A stretch of DNA of 64,000 bases from Nonomuraea aurantiaca (GTDB lineage Bacteria; Actinomycetota; Actinomycetes; Streptosporangiales; Streptosporangiaceae). Below the pieces are notes generated by a model. It ran no database searches. It saw only the letters and a program-made list of their open reading frames with translations, and had not been told where the DNA came from. This document shows, piece by piece, positions 1 to 8,600 of this stretch (positions within the stretch are counted from its first letter, which is position 1; each line of letters begins with the position of its first letter). Made by a program: the position numbers and the translations under genes. The stretch is from positions 1 to 64,000 of the forward strand of contig NZ_JAIWNB010000020.1 in NCBI RefSeq assembly GCF_020215705.1, given 5' to 3'.

Positions 1-82
1 CGCCCAACGCCGCGAACGCGCCCGCATCCGAAGCGAGAAAGGCATCCGCTGGGGCGGCCGACCTCTGACTTCCGCAGCCTGA
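1..82 (+). CDS. C-terminal tail of a possible transposase (partial, cut by window edge)
   Basis: An open frame enters from the left edge and ends at a TGA at 80-82. Its last 26 residues are very basic (RRERARIRSEKGIRWGGRPL in the middle). From memory, the IRSEKG-RWGGRP style of tail resembles the ends of some IS5-like DDE transposases, but no catalytic residue is inside the window, so the assignment is tentative. It sits 41 bp from a displaced copy of the glnA 3' end, which would fit an insertion-prone site. It could equally be the tail of an unrelated basic protein. Confidence 0.3.
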   Translation, partial: AQRRERARIRSEKGIRWGGRPLTSAA

Positions 83-123
83 AGCCTCGTCATCCAACCC
101 GGCGATCGTTTCCGGTCACAGCA

Positions 124-153
124 CTAGATGCCGTCGTAGAGCTCGAACTCGTG
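124..153 (-). repeat. Remnant copy of the glnA 3' end
   Basis: Read on the minus strand these 30 bp encode HEFELYDGI and a TAG stop. The true glnA at 2394-2423 ends HEFELYYDI and TAG. The two stretches match at 25 of 30 positions, with the 17 bp at 137-153 and 2407-2423 identical and in the same orientation. The stop of the DoxX-like gene lies 2 bp away at 156-158. The copy has no body of a glutamine synthetase in front of it, so it is a scar of a duplication or insertion, not a gene. Confidence 0.65.
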
Positions 154-155
154 AT

Positions 156-554
156 TCAGGCCTCTTGGAGCCTGCTGCTGAGCGGCCACAGGACCAGTGG
201 GATCACGGCCGCCGCCGAAAGCGCGAGCAGCAACGGCACGCGCTCTCCGGGCGTCAGATGGTGCAGCAGTCGCACGTGGATCGCCAGGTGCGGCACGGCG
301 AACACCACGTACACGGCAAGCGCCGTGCGGACCATGCTGCGCCGTACGACGAAGAAGCTCACCCCCAGCGCCACCGCCGTCGCCAGGCTCATCGCGCCGT
401 AGTCCATCATCAGATGCGCGTTGTACGGCATGCGCATCCCCACGAACGGGATGTCGAAGAACGAGCGGGGGAAGAACAGCGCCCAGCAGCCCACGGCGAA
501 CTGTGTCGCGGCCAGGAACGCCAGGCCCGCGCGGAGCCAGATGCGCGCGCTCAT
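156..554 (-). CDS. Small four-helix membrane protein, DoxX-like
   Basis: A 132-residue protein with about four hydrophobic segments (near residues 8-27, 46-66, 72-90 and 104-124) and short polar loops, the size and topology of DoxX-like or similar small integral membrane proteins. No catalytic motif is visible. Its ATG overlaps the TGA of the upstream reductase gene (ATGA at 551-554), so the two are translationally coupled and probably work in the same response under the adjacent ECF sigma factor. Its biochemical role is unknown. The stop codon abuts the remnant glnA end, so it is the last gene of this small block. Confidence 0.75.
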   Translation of the reverse strand: MSARIWLRAGLAFLAATQFAVGCWALFFPRSFFDIPFVGMRMPYNAHLMMDYGAMSLATAVALGVSFFVVRRSMVRTALAVYVVFAVPHLAIHVRLLHHLTPGERVPLLLALSAAAVIPLVLWPLSSRLQEA

Positions 555-1297
555 GCGGTGAGGAACTGCTCGAAGGTGATCTGCCCGTCGGCATGGTCGG
601 GAGCCAGGTGGCTTCCTTCCCGAAAGCCGCGCATTCCACCGATGCCAGGCAGCGGCACCGGCACCACCGGCCGGTGGCTGGACCGCGTGTGAGCATAGGC
701 GCGGGCCAGGTCGGCCGCGGCACGCACCTCGGGCCCGCCCATGTCCGGCGCCCGGCCCGCCGGTGGCGCCTCGGCCAGGTCGGTCAAGCGGGCGGCCACC
801 TCGCCGGTGTCGACGGGCTGAAAGCTGATCCCGGCGGGCATCATGATCACCGGCAGCCGTCGCTGGATCGCGCACATCCAGGCGATGAGCTCGTGGAACT
901 GGGTGGTGCGCTGGATCGTCAACGGCAGCCCGGACTCTTCCAGGAGCCGCTCACACGCCAGCTTCGCCCGATAGTAGGAGATATCAACTCGATCGATGCC
1001 GACGATGGACACGTAGATCAGGTGCGGGCGACCGGTTCGCATGGCCGCCCGGACGAGACTGCGAGTGGCGTCTTGGTCCGCGTGGCCGTTACCGGTCGCG
1101 CAGTGAATGATCGTGCCGGTCTCGGCGACCGCATCCTCGAGCCCCTCACCCGTGATCAGGTCGCCGCGGTGCGTCATCTCGTCGCGCGGCGGCTTGCGGC
1201 TCAGCACGCGTACGGCGTGGCCGGCGGCCAGAAGCCGTGGAACCAACCTACGGCCGAGCCGGCCGGTACCGCCCGTCACCAGGATCGGATCTGTCAT
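551..1297 (-). CDS. NAD(P)-binding NmrA-like reductase/epimerase (atypical SDR)
   Basis: The 248-residue protein begins MTDPILVTGGTGRLGRRL, with the GGTGxxGxx dinucleotide-binding loop of atypical short-chain dehydrogenases. The middle has the YYRAKLACERLLEESG helix seen in NmrA/NAD-epimerase relatives. Start 1297 is chosen because the Rossmann fold begins there; an upstream in-frame GTG would add about 20 residues with no homology. It lies downstream of an ECF41-type sigma gene; genes for COE proteins (carboxymuconolactone decarboxylase, oxidoreductase, epimerase) are the recorded partners and targets of ECF41 factors. A TGTCACG element at 1386-1392 (minus strand), close to the ECF41 -35 consensus TGTCACA, lies in the end of the sigma gene, but the matching -10 is poor. 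Substrate unknown. Confidence 0.85.
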   Translation of the reverse strand: MTDPILVTGGTGRLGRRLVPRLLAAGHAVRVLSRKPPRDEMTHRGDLITGEGLEDAVAETGTIIHCATGNGHADQDATRSLVRAAMRTGRPHLIYVSIVGIDRVDISYYRAKLACERLLEESGLPLTIQRTTQFHELIAWMCAIQRRLPVIMMPAGISFQPVDTGEVAARLTDLAEAPPAGRAPDMGGPEVRAAADLARAYAHTRSSHRPVVPVPLPGIGGMRGFREGSHLAPDHADGQITFEQFLTA

Positions 1298-1381
1298 GGG
1301 TGGCAACTCTCGTGGAAGAGCGCGAGGCCGATGGCCGCGCGCGGCTGTCAGGTGCACCCATTAAGAACCGGTCAGACCTTC

Positions 1382-2251
1382 TCAACGTGACAACCGAAGT
1401 TTGGCGGGATTGGCGATGATGCGAATCTCGCTGATCAGGCCGCCCGCCGTCTCCGGCACCAGCACGCCGATCAGCTCCTCACCGGCCAGGGCCAGCAGGC
1501 CGGGAGCGCCGTTCAGCTCCGCGATCGACAGCCGGATCCGCTGACCGGTGGTCCGCGACGCGCCAACCAGATAGCGCGCCACCCGGTTGGCGCCGAAGAC
1601 AGGTCGCCTGGCAGCGCTGATCCTGCCGCCGCTGTCCACCCACACGGTCACGTCGTGGGCCAGCAGCTTCTCCAGCCCTGGAAGATCCCCCTCCTCCGCG
1701 GCCGCCAGGAAACCTTTCACCAGGTCACGGTGGTGGGCCCGGTCCACCGGGCGCTCGGCGCTCCCAGGAGCGTCGGTGAGTCGCCGGCGAGCACGCCGAT
1801 ACAGCTGCCGGGAATTCGCCTCAGAGGAGTCGATGACCTCGGCCACCTGGCGATGGCTGTAGTCGAAGGCTTCACGGAGCACGAACACCGCGCGCTCCAC
1901 GGGGTTGAGCCGTTCCAGCAAGGTCAGGAAGGCCAGGGAGACGAAGTCTCGCTGTTCGGCACTGTCCAGCGGTCCCAGGGCGCCGTCCGCGGTCAGCACC
2001 GGCTCAGGCAGCCACGGACCGACATAGCTCACCCGGCGCGCACGCGCCGACGTCAACCGGTTCACGCACAGGTTGGTCGCCACCTTGGCCAGCCAGGCCC
2101 ACGGCGATTCGACAGCCGACCGGTGATGCCAGCGAAGAAAGGTGTCCTGGACCACGTCCTCGGCCTCCTCGGCCGAACCCAGCATCCGATAGGCCAGCCC
2201 GAACAGCCTCGAGCGGTGCCGCTCGAACTCCTCAACCGCGTCACCCGTCAC
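1382..2251 (-). CDS. ECF41-type RNA polymerase sigma factor with C-terminal SnoaL-like domain
   Basis: A 289-residue extracytoplasmic-function sigma factor. Region 2 (about residues 8-75) carries AYRMLGSAEEAEDVVQDTF; region 4 (about 110-165) carries the helix-turn-helix EAFDYSHRQVAEVIDSS. The remaining 110 residues form a SnoaL_2-like domain. Two ECF41 hallmarks are visible there: a DGGGK-like loop (VDSGGRISAA) and a C-terminal NPxKL (NPAKL). In this family the C-terminal extension replaces a separate anti-sigma factor and modulates activity. Genes downstream (reductase, membrane protein) are the expected targets. The gene start is an ATG at 2251, after the glnA terminator, so it has its own promoter. 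Confidence 0.9.
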   Translation of the reverse strand: MTGDAVEEFERHRSRLFGLAYRMLGSAEEAEDVVQDTFLRWHHRSAVESPWAWLAKVATNLCVNRLTSARARRVSYVGPWLPEPVLTADGALGPLDSAEQRDFVSLAFLTLLERLNPVERAVFVLREAFDYSHRQVAEVIDSSEANSRQLYRRARRRLTDAPGSAERPVDRAHHRDLVKGFLAAAEEGDLPGLEKLLAHDVTVWVDSGGRISAARRPVFGANRVARYLVGASRTTGQRIRLSIAELNGAPGLLALAGEELIGVLVPETAGGLISEIRIIANPAKLRLSR

Positions 2252-2349
2252 GCCCGCCAGCCTTCCAGGCCACCGAGCCGGGCCGATATTCGACCTCCGT
2301 ACGCCGCTAGCGCCCAGACGATCACCCGGCTGAGTGGGCGTGGAGGCGG

Positions 2350-2384
2350 AACAGCCCGGAACCGGTGGTCGGTTCCGGGCTGTT
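2350..2384 (-). terminator. Terminator of glnA
   Basis: A perfect 15-bp stem (2350-2364 with 2370-2384, core CAGCCCGGAACC) closes a 5-nt loop, 10 bp past the glnA stop. There is no long U run, as is common for intrinsic terminators in high-GC actinomycetes. It separates glnA from the ECF41 cassette. Confidence 0.85.
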
Positions 2385-2393
2385 TCGGTCTGA

Positions 2394-3818
2394 CTAAATA
2401 TCGTAATAGAGCTCGAACTCGTGCGGGTGCGGGCGCAGCCGGATCGGGTCGACCTCGTTCTCGCGCTTGTACGCCACCCACGTCTCGATCAGGTCAGGCG
2501 TGAAGACGCCGCCCTCCAGCAGGTAGTCGTGGTCGGCCTCCAGCGCGGCGAGTACCTCGGGGAGCGAGCCGGGCACCTGCGGCACCTGGCGGGCCTCCTC
2601 TGGAGGCAGCTCGTAGAGGTCCTTGTCGACGGGCTCCGGCGGCTCGATCTTGTTGCGGATGCCGTCGAGGCCGGCCATCAGCATGGCCGAGAAGGCGAAG
2701 TACGGGTTGCACGACGGGTCCGGCACGCGGAACTCGATGCGCTTGGCCTTCGGGTTGGACCCCGTGATCGGGATGCGGACGCAGGCCGAGCGGTTGCGCT
2801 GCGAGTAGACCAGGTTGACCGGGGCCTCATAGCCGGGCACCAGACGGTGGTAGGAGTTGACCGTCGGGTTGGTGAACGCCAGCAGCGACGGGGCGTGCCT
2901 GAGCAGGCCGCCGATGTAGTAGCGGGCCGTGTCGGACAGGCCCGCGTAGCCGACCTCGTCGTAGAAGAGCGGGGAGCCGTCCTTCCACAGCGACTGGTGG
3001 CAGTGCATGCCGGAGCCGTTGTCGCCGAAGATCGGCTTGGGCATGAACGTGACCGTGTGGCCGTATTCGAGGGCCGTGCTCTTGATGACGTACTTGTAGA
3101 GCATCAGGTTGTCGGCCGTCTTGAGCAGCGTGCCGAACCTGAAGTCGATCTCCGCCTGGCCGGCCGTGCCGACCTCGTGGTGCTGCATCTCGACGTCGAT
3201 GCCGGCCTCGATGAGGTTGCGCACCATCTCCGAGCGCAGGTCCGTGAAGTGGTCCATCGGCGGGACCGGGAAGTATCCGCCCTTGTAACGGGGCTTGTAG
3301 CCGAGGTTGCCGCCTTCGGTGGCCTTGCCGGTGTTCCAGGCGCCCTCGATGGAGTCGATGTAGTAATAGCCGGCGTTCTGCCGCGTCTCGAAGCGGACGT
3401 CGTCGAAGATGTAGAACTCCGCCTCCGGCCCGAAGTAGACGGTGTCGGCGATGCCGGTGCCCTTGAGGTATTCCTCCGCCTTGCGGGCGACGTTGCGCGG
3501 GTCGCGGCTGTAGGCCTCGCCGGTCAGCGGGTCGTGCACGAAGAAGTTTATGTTGAGCGTCTTGTGCTGGCGGAACGGGTCGAGCACGGCGCTGGACGGG
3601 TCGGGCAGCAGCAGCATGTCCGACTCGTGGATGGCCTGGAAGCCCCGGATCGACGAGCCGTCGAACATGAGCCCATCGGTGAAGACACTGGCGCCGAAGT
3701 TCTCTACCGGGAAGGTGAAGTGGTGCGTCGTCCCCGGCAGGTCGGTGAACCTGACATCGACGAACTGCACCCCTTCGTCACTGATGAACTTCAGGACGTC
3801 GTCGGCGGAGTTGAACAC
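2394..3818 (-). CDS. glnA: Glutamine synthetase type I
   Basis: Glutamine synthetase makes glutamine from glutamate, ammonia and ATP as a cytoplasmic dodecamer. The 474-residue length is that of class I-beta enzymes. Visible motifs are the N-terminal beta-grasp start (residues 1-100, FTDLPGTTHHFTFP), the catalytic-domain signatures MFDGSSIRGF and KPIFGDNGSGMHCHQS, the ATP/glutamate region NRSACVRIP, and the adenylylation-site context KDLYELPPEE near residue 400, whose Tyr is the target of GlnE. Start is GTG with GGGAGG seven bases upstream. A GlnR double box lies about 50-90 bp upstream, so nitrogen control is direct. A strong hairpin ends the transcript. Confidence 0.98.
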   Translation of the reverse strand: MFNSADDVLKFISDEGVQFVDVRFTDLPGTTHHFTFPVENFGASVFTDGLMFDGSSIRGFQAIHESDMLLLPDPSSAVLDPFRQHKTLNINFFVHDPLTGEAYSRDPRNVARKAEEYLKGTGIADTVYFGPEAEFYIFDDVRFETRQNAGYYYIDSIEGAWNTGKATEGGNLGYKPRYKGGYFPVPPMDHFTDLRSEMVRNLIEAGIDVEMQHHEVGTAGQAEIDFRFGTLLKTADNLMLYKYVIKSTALEYGHTVTFMPKPIFGDNGSGMHCHQSLWKDGSPLFYDEVGYAGLSDTARYYIGGLLRHAPSLLAFTNPTVNSYHRLVPGYEAPVNLVYSQRNRSACVRIPITGSNPKAKRIEFRVPDPSCNPYFAFSAMLMAGLDGIRNKIEPPEPVDKDLYELPPEEARQVPQVPGSLPEVLAALEADHDYLLEGGVFTPDLIETWVAYKRENEVDPIRLRPHPHEFELYYDI

Positions 3819-3869
3819 TCTCGAACCTCCCTGGGGACATGACTATCAGGCCGAGGTTAGGTCGCGGCC

Positions 3870-3907
3870 GTTTCCGATCGGTGTCTCGATTGTTTCGCAC
3901 ATGTTAA
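3870..3907 (-). promoter_or_regulatory. GlnR double operator upstream of glnA
   Basis: On the minus strand the order is TTAAC-n6-GAAAC-n6-GACAC-n6-GAAAC. GlnR of actinomycetes binds gTnAC-n6-GaAAC pairs with 11-bp phasing (established for Streptomyces glnA). Both GAAAC half-sites are perfect, each a-site deviates at one base, and the spacing is exact throughout. It lies 52-89 bp upstream of the GTG start, the expected place for activation under nitrogen limitation. Confidence 0.85.
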
Positions 3908-3913
3908 GCGGGC

Positions 3914-4999
3914 TCAGGTCCGTCTCGACCGGTGACATTTCTTGTCTCGCGGAAGATCGCGGTCGAGATCGTAGGGATCGGTGGGCGGGTCGGTGGCTCG
4001 CACCGACGTTTCGTCCGGCGCCGAGTCCCGGTAGGCCGGGTGGATGAAGGCATCCTTCACGTCGCATCGCCCGGGCGTCCCGGTCTGCCTGCCCCAGTTC
4101 CTGACCCACGTGACCAGCCGCCCCGACTCGCGGTAGACCAGCACCTGGCCCTCGACGCGGGAGACGAAGCGCAAGACCGTTCCGGGCTGGCCTGGCCGCT
4201 GCACGGCGTAGACGACGAGGTACTTGACCTTTACCTCGGCGCCCTCACGACCGTACTTCGCCAGCTTCTTGACGGTGCTCCCGCCGCGCACCTTGATGAC
4301 GCCGGTGGCCAGCTCGGCCGTCTTCGGGGCGAAGCTGTTGACCCAGTAGCGGCCGTCGAAGCGCGGCTTCTTCGTCTGTTCGACGTCGAGCTGGTCCCGG
4401 TACCAGCCGCGCTGACGCGCGTCGAGGCGCTCGATGAACGCCTTCGGCTTGCCGCCCACGAGCGTCTTACGGTCGAGATAGGCCGCGGCCAGGAGATCGC
4501 GAGTACGGTCCAGTGCCTTCGCGACCTCCTTCTTCGACAGCCGGCCCAGCGCCTTCGCCTTCGGCATCACGAAGCCCGCCGTCCCCTCGGCGTACTTCTC
4601 GGCAGGGGAGCCCGCGAACGGGTCCGTCGCGGTCCCCTCTCCCAGGGCCGCCGCCTCCGTGCCGGCCGGCTCCGGCTGCGGGGCCGCGGTCTCGGCGCCG
4701 GTCGGCTCCGGGGCCGCCATGACCGGTTGGGTCTCCTCCGGGACCGGCCCTGGACTCCCCACCTGCGGTGTCAGCAGGTCGGGGCGGGCGGCGACGATCA
4801 CGGTCGCCCCGCCGATCACCGCGGCCACCAGACCGGCCGCGAGCAGGCCCCGCCCCGCTCGCCGCGGCCGGGTGGCCTTGTCCGAGCGCGGCGCCCTGGC
4901 TCCCCTGGTGGCCGCCGCACGCATCCTTCGCCGCTCGTTCTCGTCGATCTGCGCGACGAGCTCGTTGAAGCGCGCGTCTAAGTCATCCCCGTTCGGCAT
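3914..4999 (-). CDS. Membrane-anchored protein of unknown function
   Basis: A 361-residue protein: a charged cytoplasmic N-terminus (LDARFNELVAQIDENERRRM, coiled-coil-like), one transmembrane helix at about residues 50-71 (GLLAAGLVAAVIGGATVIVA), a Pro/Glu/Ala-rich spacer to about 140, and a folded outside domain of about 200 residues with WYRDQLDVEQ and YWVNSFAPK stretches. No catalytic motif recognised. The start is uncertain: an ATG at 5008 is three codons upstream and neither has a clear ribosome site. It is divergent from the RDD gene, sharing an 88-bp intergenic region, and tail-to-head with glnA. Confidence 0.75.
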   Translation of the reverse strand: MPNGDDLDARFNELVAQIDENERRRMRAAATRGARAPRSDKATRPRRAGRGLLAAGLVAAVIGGATVIVAARPDLLTPQVGSPGPVPEETQPVMAAPEPTGAETAAPQPEPAGTEAAALGEGTATDPFAGSPAEKYAEGTAGFVMPKAKALGRLSKKEVAKALDRTRDLLAAAYLDRKTLVGGKPKAFIERLDARQRGWYRDQLDVEQTKKPRFDGRYWVNSFAPKTAELATGVIKVRGGSTVKKLAKYGREGAEVKVKYLVVYAVQRPGQPGTVLRFVSRVEGQVLVYRESGRLVTWVRNWGRQTGTPGRCDVKDAFIHPAYRDSAPDETSVRATDPPTDPYDLDRDLPRDKKCHRSRRT

Positions 5000-5087
5000 G
5001 GCGTACATGATGAGGGAGAAAGGTGATCTTTGTGGCGCGGTTGGGTCACGATCCCGACCGAGCCCCCCGCCGGATACCGTTGGGGGT

Positions 5088-5549
5088 ATGAGCGGGAACG
5101 AGCCTCGGTGGACGCAGACCTGGCTGGGCGGTGTGAGGGCGGCGGGGGTCGATCTCGGCTACCCGGGTGAGCGCCTGGGGCTGCCTGAGCAGGGGAGCGG
5201 CGCCGTCGCCGGGTGGGGGCGGCGCATCGCCGGGCTGGTCATCGACTGGATGATCTGCACCTGGGTCGTGGTCCAGCTCGTGCTGCGGATGAACCCGGCG
5301 GAGTCGCCGTGGGCGCCCGTGGTGGTGTTCGCGATCCAGTACATCCTGCTCGTCGGGTTCATGGGGCAGACGTTCGGGCACCGGCTCGCGGGGATCAGGG
5401 TGGCCGCGATGGACGGTGGCAATCCCCGGCTGGTGCCCGTGCTGGCGCGCACGGTGCTGCTCTGCCTGGCCGTGCCCGCGCTCATCTGGGATCGCGACCA
5501 CAGGGGGCTGCACGACCGCGCCTCCAACACGGTCGTCGTGCGCATGTGA
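5088..5549 (+). CDS. RDD family membrane protein
   Basis: A 153-residue protein with a 40-residue soluble N-terminus followed by an RDD domain: RRIAGLVIDWMICTWVV, a second helix (VVVFAIQYILLVGFMG), the conserved GQTFGHRLAGIRV loop and a third helix ending before DRDHRGLHDRASNTVVV. The Arg-Asp pairs that name the family are present. RDD proteins are integral membrane proteins; some have been linked to ion exchange or membrane homeostasis, but the role here is unknown. The next gene follows after a 63-bp region with two operators and is probably transcribed separately. Confidence 0.85.
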   Translation: MSGNEPRWTQTWLGGVRAAGVDLGYPGERLGLPEQGSGAVAGWGRRIAGLVIDWMICTWVVVQLVLRMNPAESPWAPVVVFAIQYILLVGFMGQTFGHRLAGIRVAAMDGGNPRLVPVLARTVLLCLAVPALIWDRDHRGLHDRASNTVVVRM

Positions 5550-5557
5550 AACGTCCA

Positions 5558-5601
5558 TTGACAACGTTGTCTTCGCGGAGTCTGCTGTTGACAACGTTGT
5601 C
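5558..5601 (+). promoter_or_regulatory. Twin palindromic operators before the GH92 gene (LacI-type)
   Basis: Two identical 14-mers, TTGACAACGTTGTC, end in perfect 12-bp palindromes at 5560-5571 and 5590-5601. The centres are exactly 30 bp apart, close to three helical turns, so two dimers could bind on one face. A central CG palindrome of this type is usual for LacI-family sugar repressors. The second site ends at the AGGAGGG ribosome site; each copy also contains TTGACA, a -35 match. No LacI gene is in the window. Confidence 0.75.
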
Positions 5602-5612
5602 AGGAGGGCGAC

Positions 5613-8600
5613 ATGCGGAGAGCACGTCTTGCGGTCGTGGCGGCCGCGGCTGTACTGGGATTCGCCGGGTTATCCGGGGTGGCGACGGCTGACCCGCCGA
5701 CGTCACCAACAGTGACCGATCCACCTCCGTCACCGCTGCCGTCGGACGCGCCTTCGGCGGCGCCCACGCAGCCGGCGCCCATCGAACAGGTGACGCCGCC
5801 CCCGGGCGCGAAGCGGGAGGCCGCCGTGCGGACCGCCCCGCCAGGGGCGCTCTTCTACTCCTCCTTCGAGACCGGCGACCCGCAGCCGGCCTGGCTCAAC
5901 ATGGTCGATGAGGGCAGGAAGGCCGAGGGGATCACCGGTAGCACCACCGGCGGCATCCCGGGCAACATCGCCGACGAGGTCGTCGACATCGCGGCCAGCG
6001 GCGAGAACGCCGCCTCGGGCGAGGTGAAGGAGAACCTGTTCGACGGGGACGTCAACACCAAGTGGCTGGCGTTCACCGGCACGGGCTGGGTGTCGGTGAA
6101 GCTGTCCAAGCCCATCGCGGTCACCCGATACGCCATGGCCTCCGCCAACGACGCCGCCCAGCGCGACCCGCGCGACTGGGCCCTTGAGGGGTCGGCGGAC
6201 GGGCAGACCTGGACGGCCGTGGACACGCGGGCGGGGGAGGTGTTCGACGCCCGGCTGAAGACCCGCGAGTTCGACGTCGCCCACCCGGGCTCCTATCTCT
6301 ACTACCGGCTCAACATCACGCGGATCGGCTCGGGCGCGATCGTCCAGCTCGCCGAGCTGCAGCTCTCGGACGGCGACACCGCCCCGAAGCCGCTCTCCGA
6401 CATGCGCAGCCTGATCGGTCCCGGCCCCGGCAGCGGCTACACCGCCAAGCCCCGGGCCGGCTACACGGGCCTCAAGGCGCTGCGCTACTCCGGCAGCACC
6501 ACCACGAGCGGCGGCGGCCACTCGGCCAACAAGGTGTTCGAGACCGACATCGAGGTCACTGCCGACACCGAGCTGTCGTACGTGCTGTTCCCCGAGTTCA
6601 CCGGCGCCGCGCTGAGCTACCCCAGCACGTACGCGAGTGTGGACCTGGCTTTCGCCGACGGCACCTACCTGAGCGACCTCAAGGCCGAGGACCAGCACGG
6701 GATCAGGCTGACGCCGCGGGCGCAGGGCGAGTCCAAGACCCTCTACGCCGACCAGTGGAACTTCCAGCGCTCCCGCATCGGCGAGGTGGCCAAGGGCAAG
6801 CGGATCAAGCGCATCCTGATCGCCTTCGACGCGCCGGCCGGGCCGCTGCCGTTCAAGGGCTGGGTGGACGACATCATGCTCGTCAACGCCAAGCCGCAGC
6901 AGGTCAAGAGCCTGGCCGACCATGTGGTGACGACGCGCGGCACCCAGTCGACCGGCGGCTTCTCGCGGGGCAACAACTTCCCGGCCACGGCCGTGCCGCA
7001 CGGGTTCAACTTCTGGACGCCGATGACCGGCTCCGGGTCGAACTCGTGGCTGTACGAGTATCACCGCAACGGCAACGCCGACAACGTCCCGACCATCCAG
7101 GCGTTCGCCGCCAGCCACGAGCCGAGCCCCTGGATGGGGGACAGGCAGTCCTTCCAGGTCATGCCGTCGCTGCTGGCCACGCCGAACCCCGACCGGGTCG
7201 CCAGGGCCACCCCGTTCCTGCACTCGGGCGAGACCGCCAGGCCGTACTACTACGGGGTCGACCTGCTCAACGGCATCCGTACGGAGATCGCGCCCGCCGA
7301 CCACGCGGCCGTGTTCCGCTTCACCTTCCCCGGCGACGGCGGCAGCCTGATCTTCGACAACTACAACAACGACGGCGGGCTGACCATCGACCAGGGCGTC
7401 GTGACCGGCTACACCGACACGCGCAGCGGCCTGTCGGCGGGCGCCACCCGGATGTACGTCTACGCGGTCTTCGACCAGCAGCCCACCGGCGGCGGCAAGC
7501 TGACCGGCGCCGGGCGCGACAACGTGACGGGCTATGTCGCCTTCTCCGCCAAGCAGGTCACGATGCGCATCGCCACCTCCTTCCTCGGCGTGGCGCAGGC
7601 CAAGCGCAACCTGGAGCTGGAGAACGGCACGTTCGAGGAGGTCAAGGCGCGCGCCCAGCGCGCCTGGGAGGACAAGCTGGGCACCGTCGAGGTCGAGGGC
7701 GCCACGCCCGACCAGCTCACGACGCTGTACTCGAACCTGTACCGGCTGTTCCTCTATCCGAACGCGGGCTTCGAGAACACCGGTACGGCCGCCGCCCCCG
7801 CCTACAAGTACGCCAGCCCGGTATCGGCCAGGAGCGGACCGGACACCCCCACCCAGACCGGGGCCAAGATCGTGGACGGCAAGATCTACGTCAACAACGG
7901 CTTCTGGGACACCTACCGGACGACCTGGCCCGCCTACTCGCTGCTGGCCCCCGAGGCGGGCGAGCTGATCGACGGGTTCGTCCAGCAGTATCGCGACGGC
8001 GGCTGGATCGCCCGCTGGTCCTCGCCCGGCTACGCCGACCTCATGGTGGGCACCAGCTCGGACGTGGCCTTCGCCGACGCCTACAGCAAGGGCGTGCGCG
8101 GCTTCGACGCCAAGTCGGCGTACGCGGCGGCGGTGAAGAACGCCACCGTGGTGCCGGCGAACCCGGCCGTCGGGCGCAAGGGGCTGCAGACCTCGATCTT
8201 CCGCGGGTACACCGCCCTGAACGAGGTAGGCGAGGGCCTGTCCTGGGCCATGGACGGATATATCAACGACTTCGGCATCTCGACCATGGCCGCGGCCCTG
8301 GCCAAGGACGCCACCGGCGCGGAGAAGGCCCGCTACCTGGAGGAGTCCGAATATTTCCGTAACAGGGCCCTGAACTACGTCAACATGTTCGACCCGGAGG
8401 TGGGCTTCTTCCAGGGCCGCGACTCCACGGGCAAGTGGCGCCGTACCAAGGCCGACTACGACCCCCGCGTCTGGGGCTACGACTACACCGAGACCGACGG
8501 CTGGAACATGGCCTTCCACGCGCCCCAGGACGGCACCGGGCTCGCCGCCCTCTACGGCGGGCGCGCGGGCCTGGCCAAGAAGCTTGACGCCTTCTTCGCC

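Noticed and set aside
2421..3842. A 473-codon plus-strand frame opposite glnA
   Set aside because: Shadow of glnA codon bias; translation rich in Val/Arg/Asp with no known fold.
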